61,589 bases of DNA, taken from assembly GCA_009835395.1 (NCBI GenBank), contig VXXM01000023.1:1-61589 (forward strand), read 5' to 3'. The stretch comes from Acidimicrobiia bacterium (GTDB lineage Bacteria; Actinomycetota; Acidimicrobiia; Acidimicrobiales; CATQHL01). The position numbers were made by a program, and so were the translations under genes. Position 1 is the first letter of the stretch, and each line of letters opens with the position of its first letter. Shown here one piece after another: positions 49,322 to 57,893 of this stretch. The notes under the pieces are model-generated. The model was not told the DNA's origin. It made no database searches and was given only the letters and a program-made list of their open reading frames with translations.

Positions 49322-50281
49322 ATGACCGCGCCGTCCCAGGCTGTTCTGCGCTCCTGGCTGGAGCAGATGGTTCTCATCCGCCTGGCCGAGGACAAGGTGA
49401 TGGAGATCTACATGCAGGGCCTCGTGCCGGGGACCGTGCATCTCTGCCAGGGTCAGGAGGCCGCCTCGGTGGGCGCCATCGGTGCGCTCTCGGTCGACGA
49501 CTGGCTGCTCTGCACGTACCGCGGTCATCACCACGCCCTTGCCCGCGGCATGGACCTCGAGGCGTTCTTCGCGGAGATCATGGGTCGCGACACCGGCGCC
49601 TGCCGAGGCATGGGCGGCTCCAGCTACGTGATCGACGCCTCCCTGGGGATGATCGGCTCGCCCGCCATCATCGGCGCCGGCATCCCGGTGGCGACCGGCG
49701 CGGGCATGACCGCCCGCCTGCGCGGCGAGGACCGCATTGCCATGTGCTTCTTCGGCGACGGGGCGTGCAACATCGGCGCCTTCCACGAAGCCCTCAACAT
49801 GGCGCAACTCTGGCGCTCGCAGGTGGTGTTCCTGATCGAGAACAACCAGTACGGCGAATACACGCCCTTCCGAGACTCCACCGCCCTTCCGCCGGATGCC
49901 CCCATCGCCCACCGGGCCTCGGCGTACGGCATGGCGCACACGGTCGTGGACGGCCAGGACGCCATCGCCGTCCACGAGGTCGTGGCGCAGGCCCGCGCGC
50001 AGGCGGTCGCCGGCGACGGGCCGACGTTGATCGAGGCGCAGACCTACCGGTATCGCGGCCACTCCCGCACCGATCCCGGGGCCTACCGGCCTCCCGGTGA
50101 ACTCGACGCCTGGAAGGAGCGGGACCCCATCGGCATCCTGGCCGCGCGCATCGGTGCTTCGGGCGAGGTCGACGAGATCCGCGAGCGGTTGCAACGCGAC
50201 GTGGACGAGGCAGCCGACCGCGCCGCTGAGGGACCGTGGCCGACGCTCGATCAGGCCAGGAACTATGTCTTCGCAGACTGA
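49322..50281 (+). CDS. 2-oxoacid/acetoin dehydrogenase E1 component, alpha subunit
   Basis: A 319-residue thiamine-diphosphate enzyme subunit. TPP-binding motif 'CFFGDGACNIGAFHEALNMA' followed by 'VVFLIENNQYGEYTP', and the substrate-channel part 'GCRGHHH'-like 'TYRGHHHALARG'. It resembles acetoin and pyruvate dehydrogenase alpha subunits. Its stop lies 17 nt inside the E1 beta gene. With E1 beta and the lipoyl protein it would decarboxylate a 2-oxoacid or acetoin and load the acyl group on lipoate. Confidence 0.9.
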   Translation: MTAPSQAVLRSWLEQMVLIRLAEDKVMEIYMQGLVPGTVHLCQGQEAASVGAIGALSVDDWLLCTYRGHHHALARGMDLEAFFAEIMGRDTGACRGMGGSSYVIDASLGMIGSPAIIGAGIPVATGAGMTARLRGEDRIAMCFFGDGACNIGAFHEALNMAQLWRSQVVFLIENNQYGEYTPFRDSTALPPDAPIAHRASAYGMAHTVVDGQDAIAVHEVVAQARAQAVAGDGPTLIEAQTYRYRGHSRTDPGAYRPPGELDAWKERDPIGILAARIGASGEVDEIRERLQRDVDEAADRAAEGPWPTLDQARNYVFAD

Positions 50282-51275
50282 GTCGGCGGCGCCCGGCGGC
50301 GCCGAGGTGGTCACCTATCGGGAGGCCATCCGGCTGGCCCTCGACGACGCCATGGCGGCCGACGAGACGGTCCTGCTCCTCGGCGAGGACATCGCCAAGG
50401 CCGGCGGACCTTTCAAGACCACCGTCGGGCTCTACGACAAGTACGGAGCCGATCGGGTCTTCGACACGCCCATCGCCGAGAACGGCTTCTGCGGCATCGC
50501 CCTGGGCATGGCGCTCACCGGACTGCGGCCGGTCACCGAGATCATGTTCAGCGACTTCCTGCCCACGGCCTACGACGCCATCGCCATGGAGTTGCCGCGC
50601 TGGCGGTTCATGTCCGGCGGGCAGACCTCGGCGCCGGTCACCGTGCGCGCCAGCGGCGGCGGGGGCGGCCGGTTCGGCGCCCAGACCTCCAGCACCGGCG
50701 AGTCCTGGTTCCTGCAGTTCTACGGCCTGAAGATCGCCGTGGCCGGCTCCCCGCAGGGCGCCTACGGGCTGCTGCGCGCCGCCATCGCCCACAACAACCC
50801 CGTCGTGGTGTTCGACCACAAGGCCATGCACCTGCGGAAGGGCCCGCTGGTGCGCGGCGACGACCGCCTCGCGGAGGTCGGCAAGGCGGTCGTCGCCCGC
50901 GCCGGCGCCGACGTGACCGTCGTGGCGTCGCTTCTCATGGTCCACCGCTCCCTCGAGGCGGCGGAGGCTCTCGCATCGGAGGGAATTGACGTCGAGGTGA
51001 TCGACATCTCGTGGCTGCGTCCCCTCGACGTGGCGACCGTTGCCGAGAGCGCAGCGCGCACGGGACGCCTCGTGATCGCCGAGGAGCAGTACCACGACGG
51101 CGGCTGGGGAGCGTCGATCATCTCCCGGCTCGCCACCGCGGCGGCGCCGCTGGCGACCCCGCCGGTGGCGGTGAGCATGCCGGAGATCCTCATCTCGCAC
51201 AGCCCGCCGCTGGAGGACGCGATGATCCCCAGTGCCGAGCGGATCGCCGAGGCCGTCCGCTCGGTGTGCCGCTGA
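50265..51275 (+). CDS. 2-oxoacid/acetoin dehydrogenase E1 component, beta subunit
   Basis: A 336-residue partner of E1 alpha. Typical stretches are 'VLLLGEDIAKAGGPFKTTVG', 'DTPIAENGFCGIALGMALTG' and 'IDVEVIDISWLRPLDVATVA'. ATG at 50265 overlaps the alpha gene by 17 nt, which is normal coupling, and its TGA overlaps the lipoyl-protein ATG by 1 nt. AcoB/PdhB-like; the substrate is not resolvable. Confidence 0.9.
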   Translation: MSSQTESAAPGGAEVVTYREAIRLALDDAMAADETVLLLGEDIAKAGGPFKTTVGLYDKYGADRVFDTPIAENGFCGIALGMALTGLRPVTEIMFSDFLPTAYDAIAMELPRWRFMSGGQTSAPVTVRASGGGGGRFGAQTSSTGESWFLQFYGLKIAVAGSPQGAYGLLRAAIAHNNPVVVFDHKAMHLRKGPLVRGDDRLAEVGKAVVARAGADVTVVASLLMVHRSLEAAEALASEGIDVEVIDISWLRPLDVATVAESAARTGRLVIAEEQYHDGGWGASIISRLATAAAPLATPPVAVSMPEILISHSPPLEDAMIPSAERIAEAVRSVCR

Positions 51276-51520
51276 TGCGCATACCCGTCCACATGCCCAA
51301 GCTGGGCTACGACATGACCGAGGGGCGTATCGAGTCGTGGCTCGTGACCGTCGGCGGCGAGGTGCGGCGCGGCCAGCCTCTCGCCGAGATCGAGACCGAC
51401 AAGATCGTCATCGAGATGGAGTCACTCGCCACCGGCACGCTGGTGGAGATCGTCCAGCCGGCCTCCGAGGACATGATCCCGGTGGGGGAGGTCATCGGCT
51501 ACCTCGACGACGGCAGCTGA
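51275..51520 (+). CDS. Free-standing lipoyl (biotinyl-lipoyl) domain protein
   Basis: An 81-residue lipoyl carrier. 'MPKLGYDMTEGRIESWLVTV' and the modification site 'EIETDKIVIEMES' with Lys43 as the lipoylated residue. It has no catalytic domain: the acyltransferase core is encoded 6.6 kb upstream. A separately encoded swinging arm for E2 is unusual, since it is normally the N-terminus of E2. It is translationally coupled to E1 beta (TGATG). Confidence 0.9.
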   Translation: MRIPVHMPKLGYDMTEGRIESWLVTVGGEVRRGQPLAEIETDKIVIEMESLATGTLVEIVQPASEDMIPVGEVIGYLDDGS

Positions 51521-51548
51521 CCGGCGCCAAGCCTCGGCGCTGAGGGCG

Positions 51549-52799
51549 GTGCGGATGGGCACGGAGAGCGGGGCGCGGCCGGTGGCCGTCGTGTCGGTCA
51601 GCACGGTGTCCATGGCCTTCGGATCGATCCTGGGTTTCCTACCGGGCTTCATCGCAACCGCCCTGCGGACCGATCTGGGCCTCGACCGCTGGCAGGTCGG
51701 TCTGCTGGTGAGTGTGCATTACGGCGTCACCGGTCTGGGATCGCTGCCCGCCGGACGCCTCACCGACCGCTGGGGAGCGCGCCGCGCCGTGCTGACCGAC
51801 ATGGCGCTGGTGGTGCTCGCCGCTGCGCTGGCCGCTTCGCTCGGCAGCTATCCGGCCCTGCTGGTAGCGGCCGTGCTGAGCGGCTTCGGCTACGCGCTCA
51901 CCATCGTGGGAACCAACGTGGCCATGGTGCGCCTGGTCGCGCCGCGCTGGCGTACCGTGGCCATGGTCACCAAGAACGCCGGCCTTCCGTGCCTCAGCGC
52001 CGTGTGTGCCGCCGCCGGGCCGTGGATCGCCCAGCGCTGGGGTTGGGAGTGGATGTTCGCCGTTCTGGGGGTCGGCGCCGCGGGCGTGGCCGTGAGCGCC
52101 CTGCGGGTGTTGCCCGACGACCGTCCCGAGGATCGCGGCAAGGTGGAGCACCGGTTGCCGGAGCACTTCGGCTGGTTCCCGGTGGCGGCCTTCCTGATGG
52201 TGGCCGGCGCAGTGCCCCTGTACAACTGGTCGGTGCCGTACGTGGACGAGTCCCTGGGCGCCTCGTCGGTGGTTTCCGGCCTGCTGGTGGGGGTGGCCGC
52301 GGCGGTCGGCGCCACTTTCATGGTCGTCGTCGGGGCGCTGGCCAGCCGGGTGGGGCCCGAGGGCCGGACCCGTCTGGTCATGACGCTCTCGGTGGACAGC
52401 CCGTTGCCGTGGGTGCTGTTCGGGTTCGTGCGCTACCGGGTCCGCCTGGCCATGACGCTCTGCCTCGCGCTGAGCGGGTTCGTCGCCCTGGTTATGGCAG
52501 GGGGGACGTTCGGCGTGTGGGTCGCCCTCGTGGGAATCGTCGGAGGGATCTCCCTGTTCACCGCCTCCATCGGCGCCCTGCATGCCGCCGCCGTGGACCG
52601 GGCCGGGCCGGCGGTGGCCCGCGCCACGGCCGTGACGACGACCGGCTACTTCCTGGGCCTCACGGTCTCACCGGTGACGTTCGGTGCCTTCGTCGACTCG
52701 TTCGGCTCCTACGGGTGGGCCTGGTTCGCGGCCGCGATGCTGCTGGTCGGCGCCGCGGTGGCGTTCCGCCTCGCCGGACGACTTCCCCCCGGCGCCTGA
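51549..52799 (+). CDS. MFS transporter, first of three tandem paralogues
   Basis: A 416-residue 12-helix major facilitator. The cytoplasmic motif A reads 'GRLTDRWGARRAVLTDMALV', and shared paralogue motifs are 'GFLPGFIATALRTDLGLDRW' and 'FGWFPVAAFLMVAGAVPLYN'. GTG at 51549 and ATG at 51555 are both possible. It follows the lipoyl gene by 28 nt and may import the substrate or export the product of the pathway. The cargo is unknown. Confidence 0.85.
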   Translation: MRMGTESGARPVAVVSVSTVSMAFGSILGFLPGFIATALRTDLGLDRWQVGLLVSVHYGVTGLGSLPAGRLTDRWGARRAVLTDMALVVLAAALAASLGSYPALLVAAVLSGFGYALTIVGTNVAMVRLVAPRWRTVAMVTKNAGLPCLSAVCAAAGPWIAQRWGWEWMFAVLGVGAAGVAVSALRVLPDDRPEDRGKVEHRLPEHFGWFPVAAFLMVAGAVPLYNWSVPYVDESLGASSVVSGLLVGVAAAVGATFMVVVGALASRVGPEGRTRLVMTLSVDSPLPWVLFGFVRYRVRLAMTLCLALSGFVALVMAGGTFGVWVALVGIVGGISLFTASIGALHAAAVDRAGPAVARATAVTTTGYFLGLTVSPVTFGAFVDSFGSYGWAWFAAAMLLVGAAVAFRLAGRLPPGA

Positions 52800-53969
52800 G
52801 TGCGGAGCGGGCCGCCACCGGCAGCCGTGGTCGCGGTGAGCACCGCGGCAACGGGCTTCGGTTCGATCATCGCCTTCGCGCCCGGGTATATCGCCACCGC
52901 CCTGCGAACCGATCTCGGCCTGGATCGCTGGCAGGTCGGCCTGGTGATCACCGTGCACTTCGTCTTCACCGCCGTAGGGTCGCTGGGCTCGGGGCGACTC
53001 ACCGACCGCTGGGGTGCGCGCCTCGCTTCGGTGGTCTCCCTGCTGGCGGTTGCGCTGGCCGCCGGCCTGGCGGCGGTGGTGGGGAACTACGCCGTGCTGT
53101 TCGTGGCGGCGGTCCTCGGGGGCCTCGGGTACGCCCTCGTGAACGTCGCCACCACGGTCGCCGTGGCGAGTGTCGTGAGCGCCCGCCACCGGACTGTGTC
53201 GCTGGCCGCCCGCACCGCCGGGGTTCCCGCGGTCGGCGGGCTCAGTGCCGCCGCAGGCGTCTGGATCGCCGATCGCTGGGGTTGGGAATGGGTCTTCGCG
53301 GGGCTCGGTGCCGCAACAGCCTTGGTGGCGCTGGCCGCCGCCTGGGTACTGCCTGACGACCACCCCGGTCGATCTGCCCCGGTCACCCACCGGCTGCCCC
53401 GGGGCTTCGGTTGGTTCCCGGTGGCCGCCTTCCTGATGATCTACGGCTCGCAGCCGATGTACTCCTGGTCGGTTCCGTACCTGGAGGAGTCGCTCGGCGC
53501 CGAACCCGCCCTGTCGGGGCTCTTGGTGGGCATGGGCACGACCATCGGTGCCGGGGCGATGATCCTCAGTGGGTTGGGCGTCGACCGTGCGGGCCCGTCC
53601 CGACGGATTCCCCTGGTCGTGACGTTCGCACTGGCAACCGGGGCCTGCAGCGCGCTGATCCTGGCGGGCGGGACCCTGGGCCTGGGCGTGGCGGTGCTGG
53701 GCGTCATCGCGGGCATCTCGATGCAGCTCGCCTGCATCGGCGCCATGCAGGCCGCCTTCGTGGACCGTGCCGGCCCGGCGGTCGCCCAGGCCTCGGCGCT
53801 GACCATGGCCGGTTACTACGCGGGCGCCGTGGCCGCCCCGACAACCTTCGGCGCCGTCGTCGACACCGTCGGTTCCTACAGCTGGGCGTGGTTCATCGGC
53901 TCGATGCTGCTCGCCGGCGCGGCGGTCGCCTACCGCCTCGCCGGACGGATCCCGCTCGCCGAGCAGTAG
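52800..53969 (+). CDS. MFS transporter, second tandem paralogue
   Basis: A 389-residue 12-helix transporter closely related to the preceding gene ('IATALRTDLGLDRWQVGLVI', 'RLTDRWGARLASVVSLLAVA', 'FGWFPVAAFLMIYGSQPMYS'). Its GTG follows the TGA of the first copy with no spacer. The tandem arrangement points to duplication. Confidence 0.85.
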   Translation: MRSGPPPAAVVAVSTAATGFGSIIAFAPGYIATALRTDLGLDRWQVGLVITVHFVFTAVGSLGSGRLTDRWGARLASVVSLLAVALAAGLAAVVGNYAVLFVAAVLGGLGYALVNVATTVAVASVVSARHRTVSLAARTAGVPAVGGLSAAAGVWIADRWGWEWVFAGLGAATALVALAAAWVLPDDHPGRSAPVTHRLPRGFGWFPVAAFLMIYGSQPMYSWSVPYLEESLGAEPALSGLLVGMGTTIGAGAMILSGLGVDRAGPSRRIPLVVTFALATGACSALILAGGTLGLGVAVLGVIAGISMQLACIGAMQAAFVDRAGPAVAQASALTMAGYYAGAVAAPTTFGAVVDTVGSYSWAWFIGSMLLAGAAVAYRLAGRIPLAEQ

Positions 53970-54070
53970 CAGCGACTCGTGTCTCGCCAACGACGATCCC
54001 GACTTCGAATGGGCAGGGCAGAGCCCGGTTGTCTGCGAAAGGCGCTCAAGCCTGGTTAGGGTGCGCGCCG

Positions 54071-55351
54071 GTGAGCGAACAGAGCGCGCAACGGCCGCTG
54101 GGTGCGGCAGCGGGCAGCGTCGTGGCGATGGCGCTGGGCTCGGCGGTGGGCTTCCTGCCGGGATTCATCATCGTCGCCCTCCGCGCCGACCTCGGTCTCG
54201 ACTACTGGCAGATCGGCCTTCTGTCCACCGTGAACTACGGCTGCACCTGGCTGGCGATGAGTCCTGCGGCGCGCCTGACCGACCGCTGGGGTGCCCGCCG
54301 GGTCGTGCTCTTGGACATGGTGCTCGTGGCGGTCGCCGGCGGCATTGCCGCTGCGGCCAGTTCCTATTCGTTCCTGCTCGTGGCGGGCGTCCTGAACGGT
54401 TTGGGGTACGCGCTGACCAACGTGGGTACGAACATCGTGGTCAAGCGCTCGATCGACGCCCAGTGGCGCACCGCGGCGATGATCGCCAAGTCGGCCGCCG
54501 TTCCCGGGTTCCTGGCTCTGCTCGCCGCCTTCGGACCCTGGATCGCCGATCGCTGGCACTGGCGCTGGCTGTACGCGGCCCTGGCGGTGGGAGGGGCGCT
54601 GGCAGCGCTGGCCGTCGGCCGGACGCTTCCCGACGATCGTGTGGCGCGCCGCACGCCCCCCACCAGGGAACTGCCGAAGTACTTCGGCTGGTTCCCCGTG
54701 GGGGCGGCCTTGATGGTCGCTGCGACCGTGCCGATCTACCTGCTGTCGGTGCCCTACCTGGACGAGTCCCTCGGGTACACGTCCACCACCGCGGGCGTGC
54801 TGGTGGGGGTCAGCGCTGCGATCGGAGTGGCGGTCACACTGGTCATCGTGCTGCTCTCCCGCCGGGTGGGGCCGGAGTTCAGAGCACGACTGGTCGTCAT
54901 CCTGTCGGCCCGGTCGCGGCTGATGTGGGCGATCTTCGGGCTGGTGCTCTACCGGATCCGTCTCGTGATGGTGCTCTGCGTCGCCATGGGCGCCTTCATC
55001 GCCCTGCTCCTGCTCGGCGGTTCGGTCGCGGTGGTGATCGCCATGGCGGGGATCGTCGGGACGATGTCCCTGCAGTCCGCCCGTCTCGGTGCCATGAACG
55101 CAGCCGTCGTGGAGAGGGCCGGCGCGGCGGCCGCCCGCGGCTCGGCACTGGCGATGGGTGGCTACTACCTCGGCACCATGGCGTCGCCCGTGATATTCGG
55201 AGCATTGCTGGATGTCGGCCTTTCCTACCGGTGGGTATGGCTCATCTGCATCATGCTGCTCGGCGCCGCCGCTGTGGCGTACCGGCTTGCCGGGCGCCTC
55301 CAGCCGCTGGACTGGTCCCGATGGAAGGCGCTGCTGTCGGGCCGCCGCTAG
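54071..55351 (+). CDS. MFS transporter, third tandem paralogue
   Basis: A 426-residue 12-helix transporter with the same frame motifs ('VGFLPGFIIVALRADLGLDY', 'ARLTDRWGARRVVLLDMVLV', 'YFGWFPVGAALMVAATVPIY'). GTG at 54071 is used because earlier in-frame starts fall inside the previous gene's region and lack MFS sequence. A 101-nt spacer with no clear feature precedes it. It ends at a bidirectional terminator. Confidence 0.85.
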   Translation: MSEQSAQRPLGAAAGSVVAMALGSAVGFLPGFIIVALRADLGLDYWQIGLLSTVNYGCTWLAMSPAARLTDRWGARRVVLLDMVLVAVAGGIAAAASSYSFLLVAGVLNGLGYALTNVGTNIVVKRSIDAQWRTAAMIAKSAAVPGFLALLAAFGPWIADRWHWRWLYAALAVGGALAALAVGRTLPDDRVARRTPPTRELPKYFGWFPVGAALMVAATVPIYLLSVPYLDESLGYTSTTAGVLVGVSAAIGVAVTLVIVLLSRRVGPEFRARLVVILSARSRLMWAIFGLVLYRIRLVMVLCVAMGAFIALLLLGGSVAVVIAMAGIVGTMSLQSARLGAMNAAVVERAGAAAARGSALAMGGYYLGTMASPVIFGALLDVGLSYRWVWLICIMLLGAAAVAYRLAGRLQPLDWSRWKALLSGRR

Positions 55352-55359
55352 CTGAACTC

Positions 55360-55387
55360 GACCGGCAGCCCGGTGGAGTTGCCGGTC
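55360..55387. terminator. Bidirectional hairpin between converging genes
   Basis: GACCGGCA and TGCCGGTC form a perfect 8-bp stem around a 12-nt loop between the third MFS stop and the amidohydrolase stop. Confidence 0.5.
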
Positions 55388-57038
55388 AATCGCTCCGAGC
55401 CGGCGAGGTGAGGATGCGGCCGCCGAAGGGGCTCGGGGGATGGAAGCGGCCCTCCGCGTAGACGAGGTCGCCGTGCACCCAGACGGCGTCGATTCCCTCG
55501 GGCGGGATCATCGGCTCCTCGAAGCTGTTGCGCTCCCGCACGTTCTCCCGGTCGAACAGCACCAGCGACGCATCGGAACCCGGCCGCAGCACGGGGTCCT
55601 CGAGTCCCAGGAACCGGCAGGGCAGGGTGCTCATCCGGTAGACGATCTCCCGCAGCGGGATGTCCATCTCCCGGGCCATGCGCAGCGCCTTCGGGAACGA
55701 TCCGATGGACCGGGGATGCGGCTTCTGCCCGGGACCGGGCATCAGCCCGTCGGTGCAGATCGCCATGGACGGCCGGCGGAAGAAGCGCTCGACGGTGGCG
55801 TCGTTGCCGTAGTGGGTGATGATCGTGAGTTCGCCGCGGTTCGCCACGAAGAAGTCGATGACCGCCTCGTGCGCGGCGAAGGAGTCGAGGTCGAGCCGGC
55901 CCGCCGCCCTCGCCACGTCGCCGAGCCGCTTGCCCAGGAACTCATCGCCGACCCCGGCACGCACCCCGGCGATCTGCACGCCGTCGAGACCGCCGCAGAA
56001 GTCCACGAAGTTGTCCCAGGTGGTGGTGTCGCCGCGGATGCGGTCATAGGCGCTGCGGCGCGCCGCCGGGTCGCCGAGGCGGGCCAGGAACTCCTCCCGG
56101 AGCCCGGCGCGCACGTCCGGGGGGAAGATGGCGTCACCGGTGGTGCTGCCGGCCGGGTAGGGGTACATGTTCTCCATGGTGGGGATGAAGTCGGCGGCCT
56201 CTTCGATGAGGTCGATGAGATCGTTGTACTTGTCCCAGTTGCGGCGACCGGCGATCTTGCTGTGCTCGTTGCAGTAGCCGCCCCCGCCCTCGAAGGCGGG
56301 GATGAGCACCTCGTTCAAGGCGTTGACGATCTCGTCGCTCTCCGAGCGCAGGTGCGGGAAGATGGCTCCCGGCTTGACGTCGTTGAAGGCCGAGACGAGC
56401 AGCGTCAACTCGCGCCGGTCGCAGTACACCGCCGGGTTGTAGACGAGGCCGGTGGACAGCCCCAGGGTGAGTGGCGCCTCGCGGCGGACCACCTCGCACA
56501 TGTCCCGCAGTTCCTGGTCGTCGGCCACGCGGTCGAGGTTCCCCATGACGACGCGGCGCACGGCGCTGTGCCCGAGGTGGATGCCCATGTCGGTGACCGA
56601 GCGTCCCCGGTGCCAGGCCAGGAACTCGGCAACCGTCGACCACGACCACGCCTCGCCGATGGAGCCGTCGAGCGGGGTGAGTTGGGCGGCGTACTCGTCG
56701 CGCTGGGCCGGCGGTATCGGTGCCGGTGACAGCCCGTCGGATCCGCATATCCGCTTGGTGACACCGCCGCGCAGCGCCATCTCGCAGGTGATGGGTATGC
56801 CGTGGTCGCCGACGCGTGTGCCGCCGAGGGCCCCGTGATTGTGCGTGTCCACGAACCCGGGCGCCAGCACCCTGCCCTTGCCGTCGATGACCCGCTCCGC
56901 CCCGCCGGCGGCCCCCGCGGTCACAGCCCCCAGTTGTACGACGCGATCGCCTTCGATCAACACGTCGCCCTCGTAGGGCTCGGTCACCCCGTCGCCGTTC
57001 ACGATCACGACGTCGGTCAGCAACTGGCGAACGGCCAT
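55386..57038 (-). CDS. N-acyl-D-amino-acid deacylase-like amidohydrolase
   Basis: A 550-residue metal-dependent amidohydrolase of the D-aminoacylase group. The metal-binding motif is 'GFVDTHNHGALGGTRVGDHG', and the late motifs 'LTIITHYGNDATVERFF' and 'AICTDGLMPGPGQKPHPRS' fit the family. A composite beta-sandwich is formed by the N-terminal 'IVNGDGVTEPYEGDVLIEGD' and the C-terminal 'GSDASLVLFDRENVRERNSF'. ATG at 57038 is preferred to TTG one codon earlier. It is divergent from dtd, another D-amino acid-related gene. Confidence 0.85.
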   Translation of the reverse strand: MAVRQLLTDVVIVNGDGVTEPYEGDVLIEGDRVVQLGAVTAGAAGGAERVIDGKGRVLAPGFVDTHNHGALGGTRVGDHGIPITCEMALRGGVTKRICGSDGLSPAPIPPAQRDEYAAQLTPLDGSIGEAWSWSTVAEFLAWHRGRSVTDMGIHLGHSAVRRVVMGNLDRVADDQELRDMCEVVRREAPLTLGLSTGLVYNPAVYCDRRELTLLVSAFNDVKPGAIFPHLRSESDEIVNALNEVLIPAFEGGGGYCNEHSKIAGRRNWDKYNDLIDLIEEAADFIPTMENMYPYPAGSTTGDAIFPPDVRAGLREEFLARLGDPAARRSAYDRIRGDTTTWDNFVDFCGGLDGVQIAGVRAGVGDEFLGKRLGDVARAAGRLDLDSFAAHEAVIDFFVANRGELTIITHYGNDATVERFFRRPSMAICTDGLMPGPGQKPHPRSIGSFPKALRMAREMDIPLREIVYRMSTLPCRFLGLEDPVLRPGSDASLVLFDRENVRERNSFEEPMIPPEGIDAVWVHGDLVYAEGRFHPPSPFGGRILTSPARSD

Positions 57039-57103
57039 CAATTCACGGTACCGGCCAACCCGCTCCGGGCGAGGGACAGGCCGGACGGCCCTACGCTTGA
57101 AGG

Positions 57104-57541
<438 letters not shown>

Positions 57542-57893
57542 GCGGACTACCGTCCAGCCGCAGGAAGGCTCGGCCTACCCGGCAACGGTCGGGATCCGGC
57601 CGGCGGCGGACGGAATGCTGGATGTGACGTCGGTCACACTCTGATGGGCGATTCGGCCTGATCGACTTGGCGGTGGCGCAAGAGTGCGCTGACCGGGGGT
57701 TTTGTGAGTGCCGGTGCGCAGGATCTCGCCAACCGCTCAGATCATTTTCCATCTAATCCGAAATTTACTCATACTAATGTTGCTATTCTGTCTCACTCGG
57801 ACTATAGTATGAGGGCAGGCAATTAAGAGCGGCGTGGCTGCCGTCGAGGTGGCCGAGTCGCCCGGGGAATGTAAGTGCGGGGGTGATGGATAG
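57542..57893 (+). other. Intergenic stretch with an AT-rich promoter zone
   Basis: A 352-nt gap before the HNH gene. The first half is ordinary GC-rich sequence with no gene I can support. The second half (about 57735-57835) is the most AT-rich part of the neighbourhood and holds the promoter listed separately. Confidence 0.6.
57780..57808 (+). promoter_or_regulatory. Sigma-70-type promoter for the HNH gene
   Basis: TTGCTA (-35) and TATAGT (-10) are separated by exactly 17 nt. The -10 matches consensus at 5 of 6 positions and the -35 at 4 of 6. Transcription would start near 57815, leaving an 80-nt leader before the ATG. Confidence 0.55.

Noticed and set aside
53411-54070. Long N-terminal extension of the third MFS transporter
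   Set aside because: It overlaps the second MFS gene in another frame and is not membrane-like; GTG 54071 precedes the first MFS motif.
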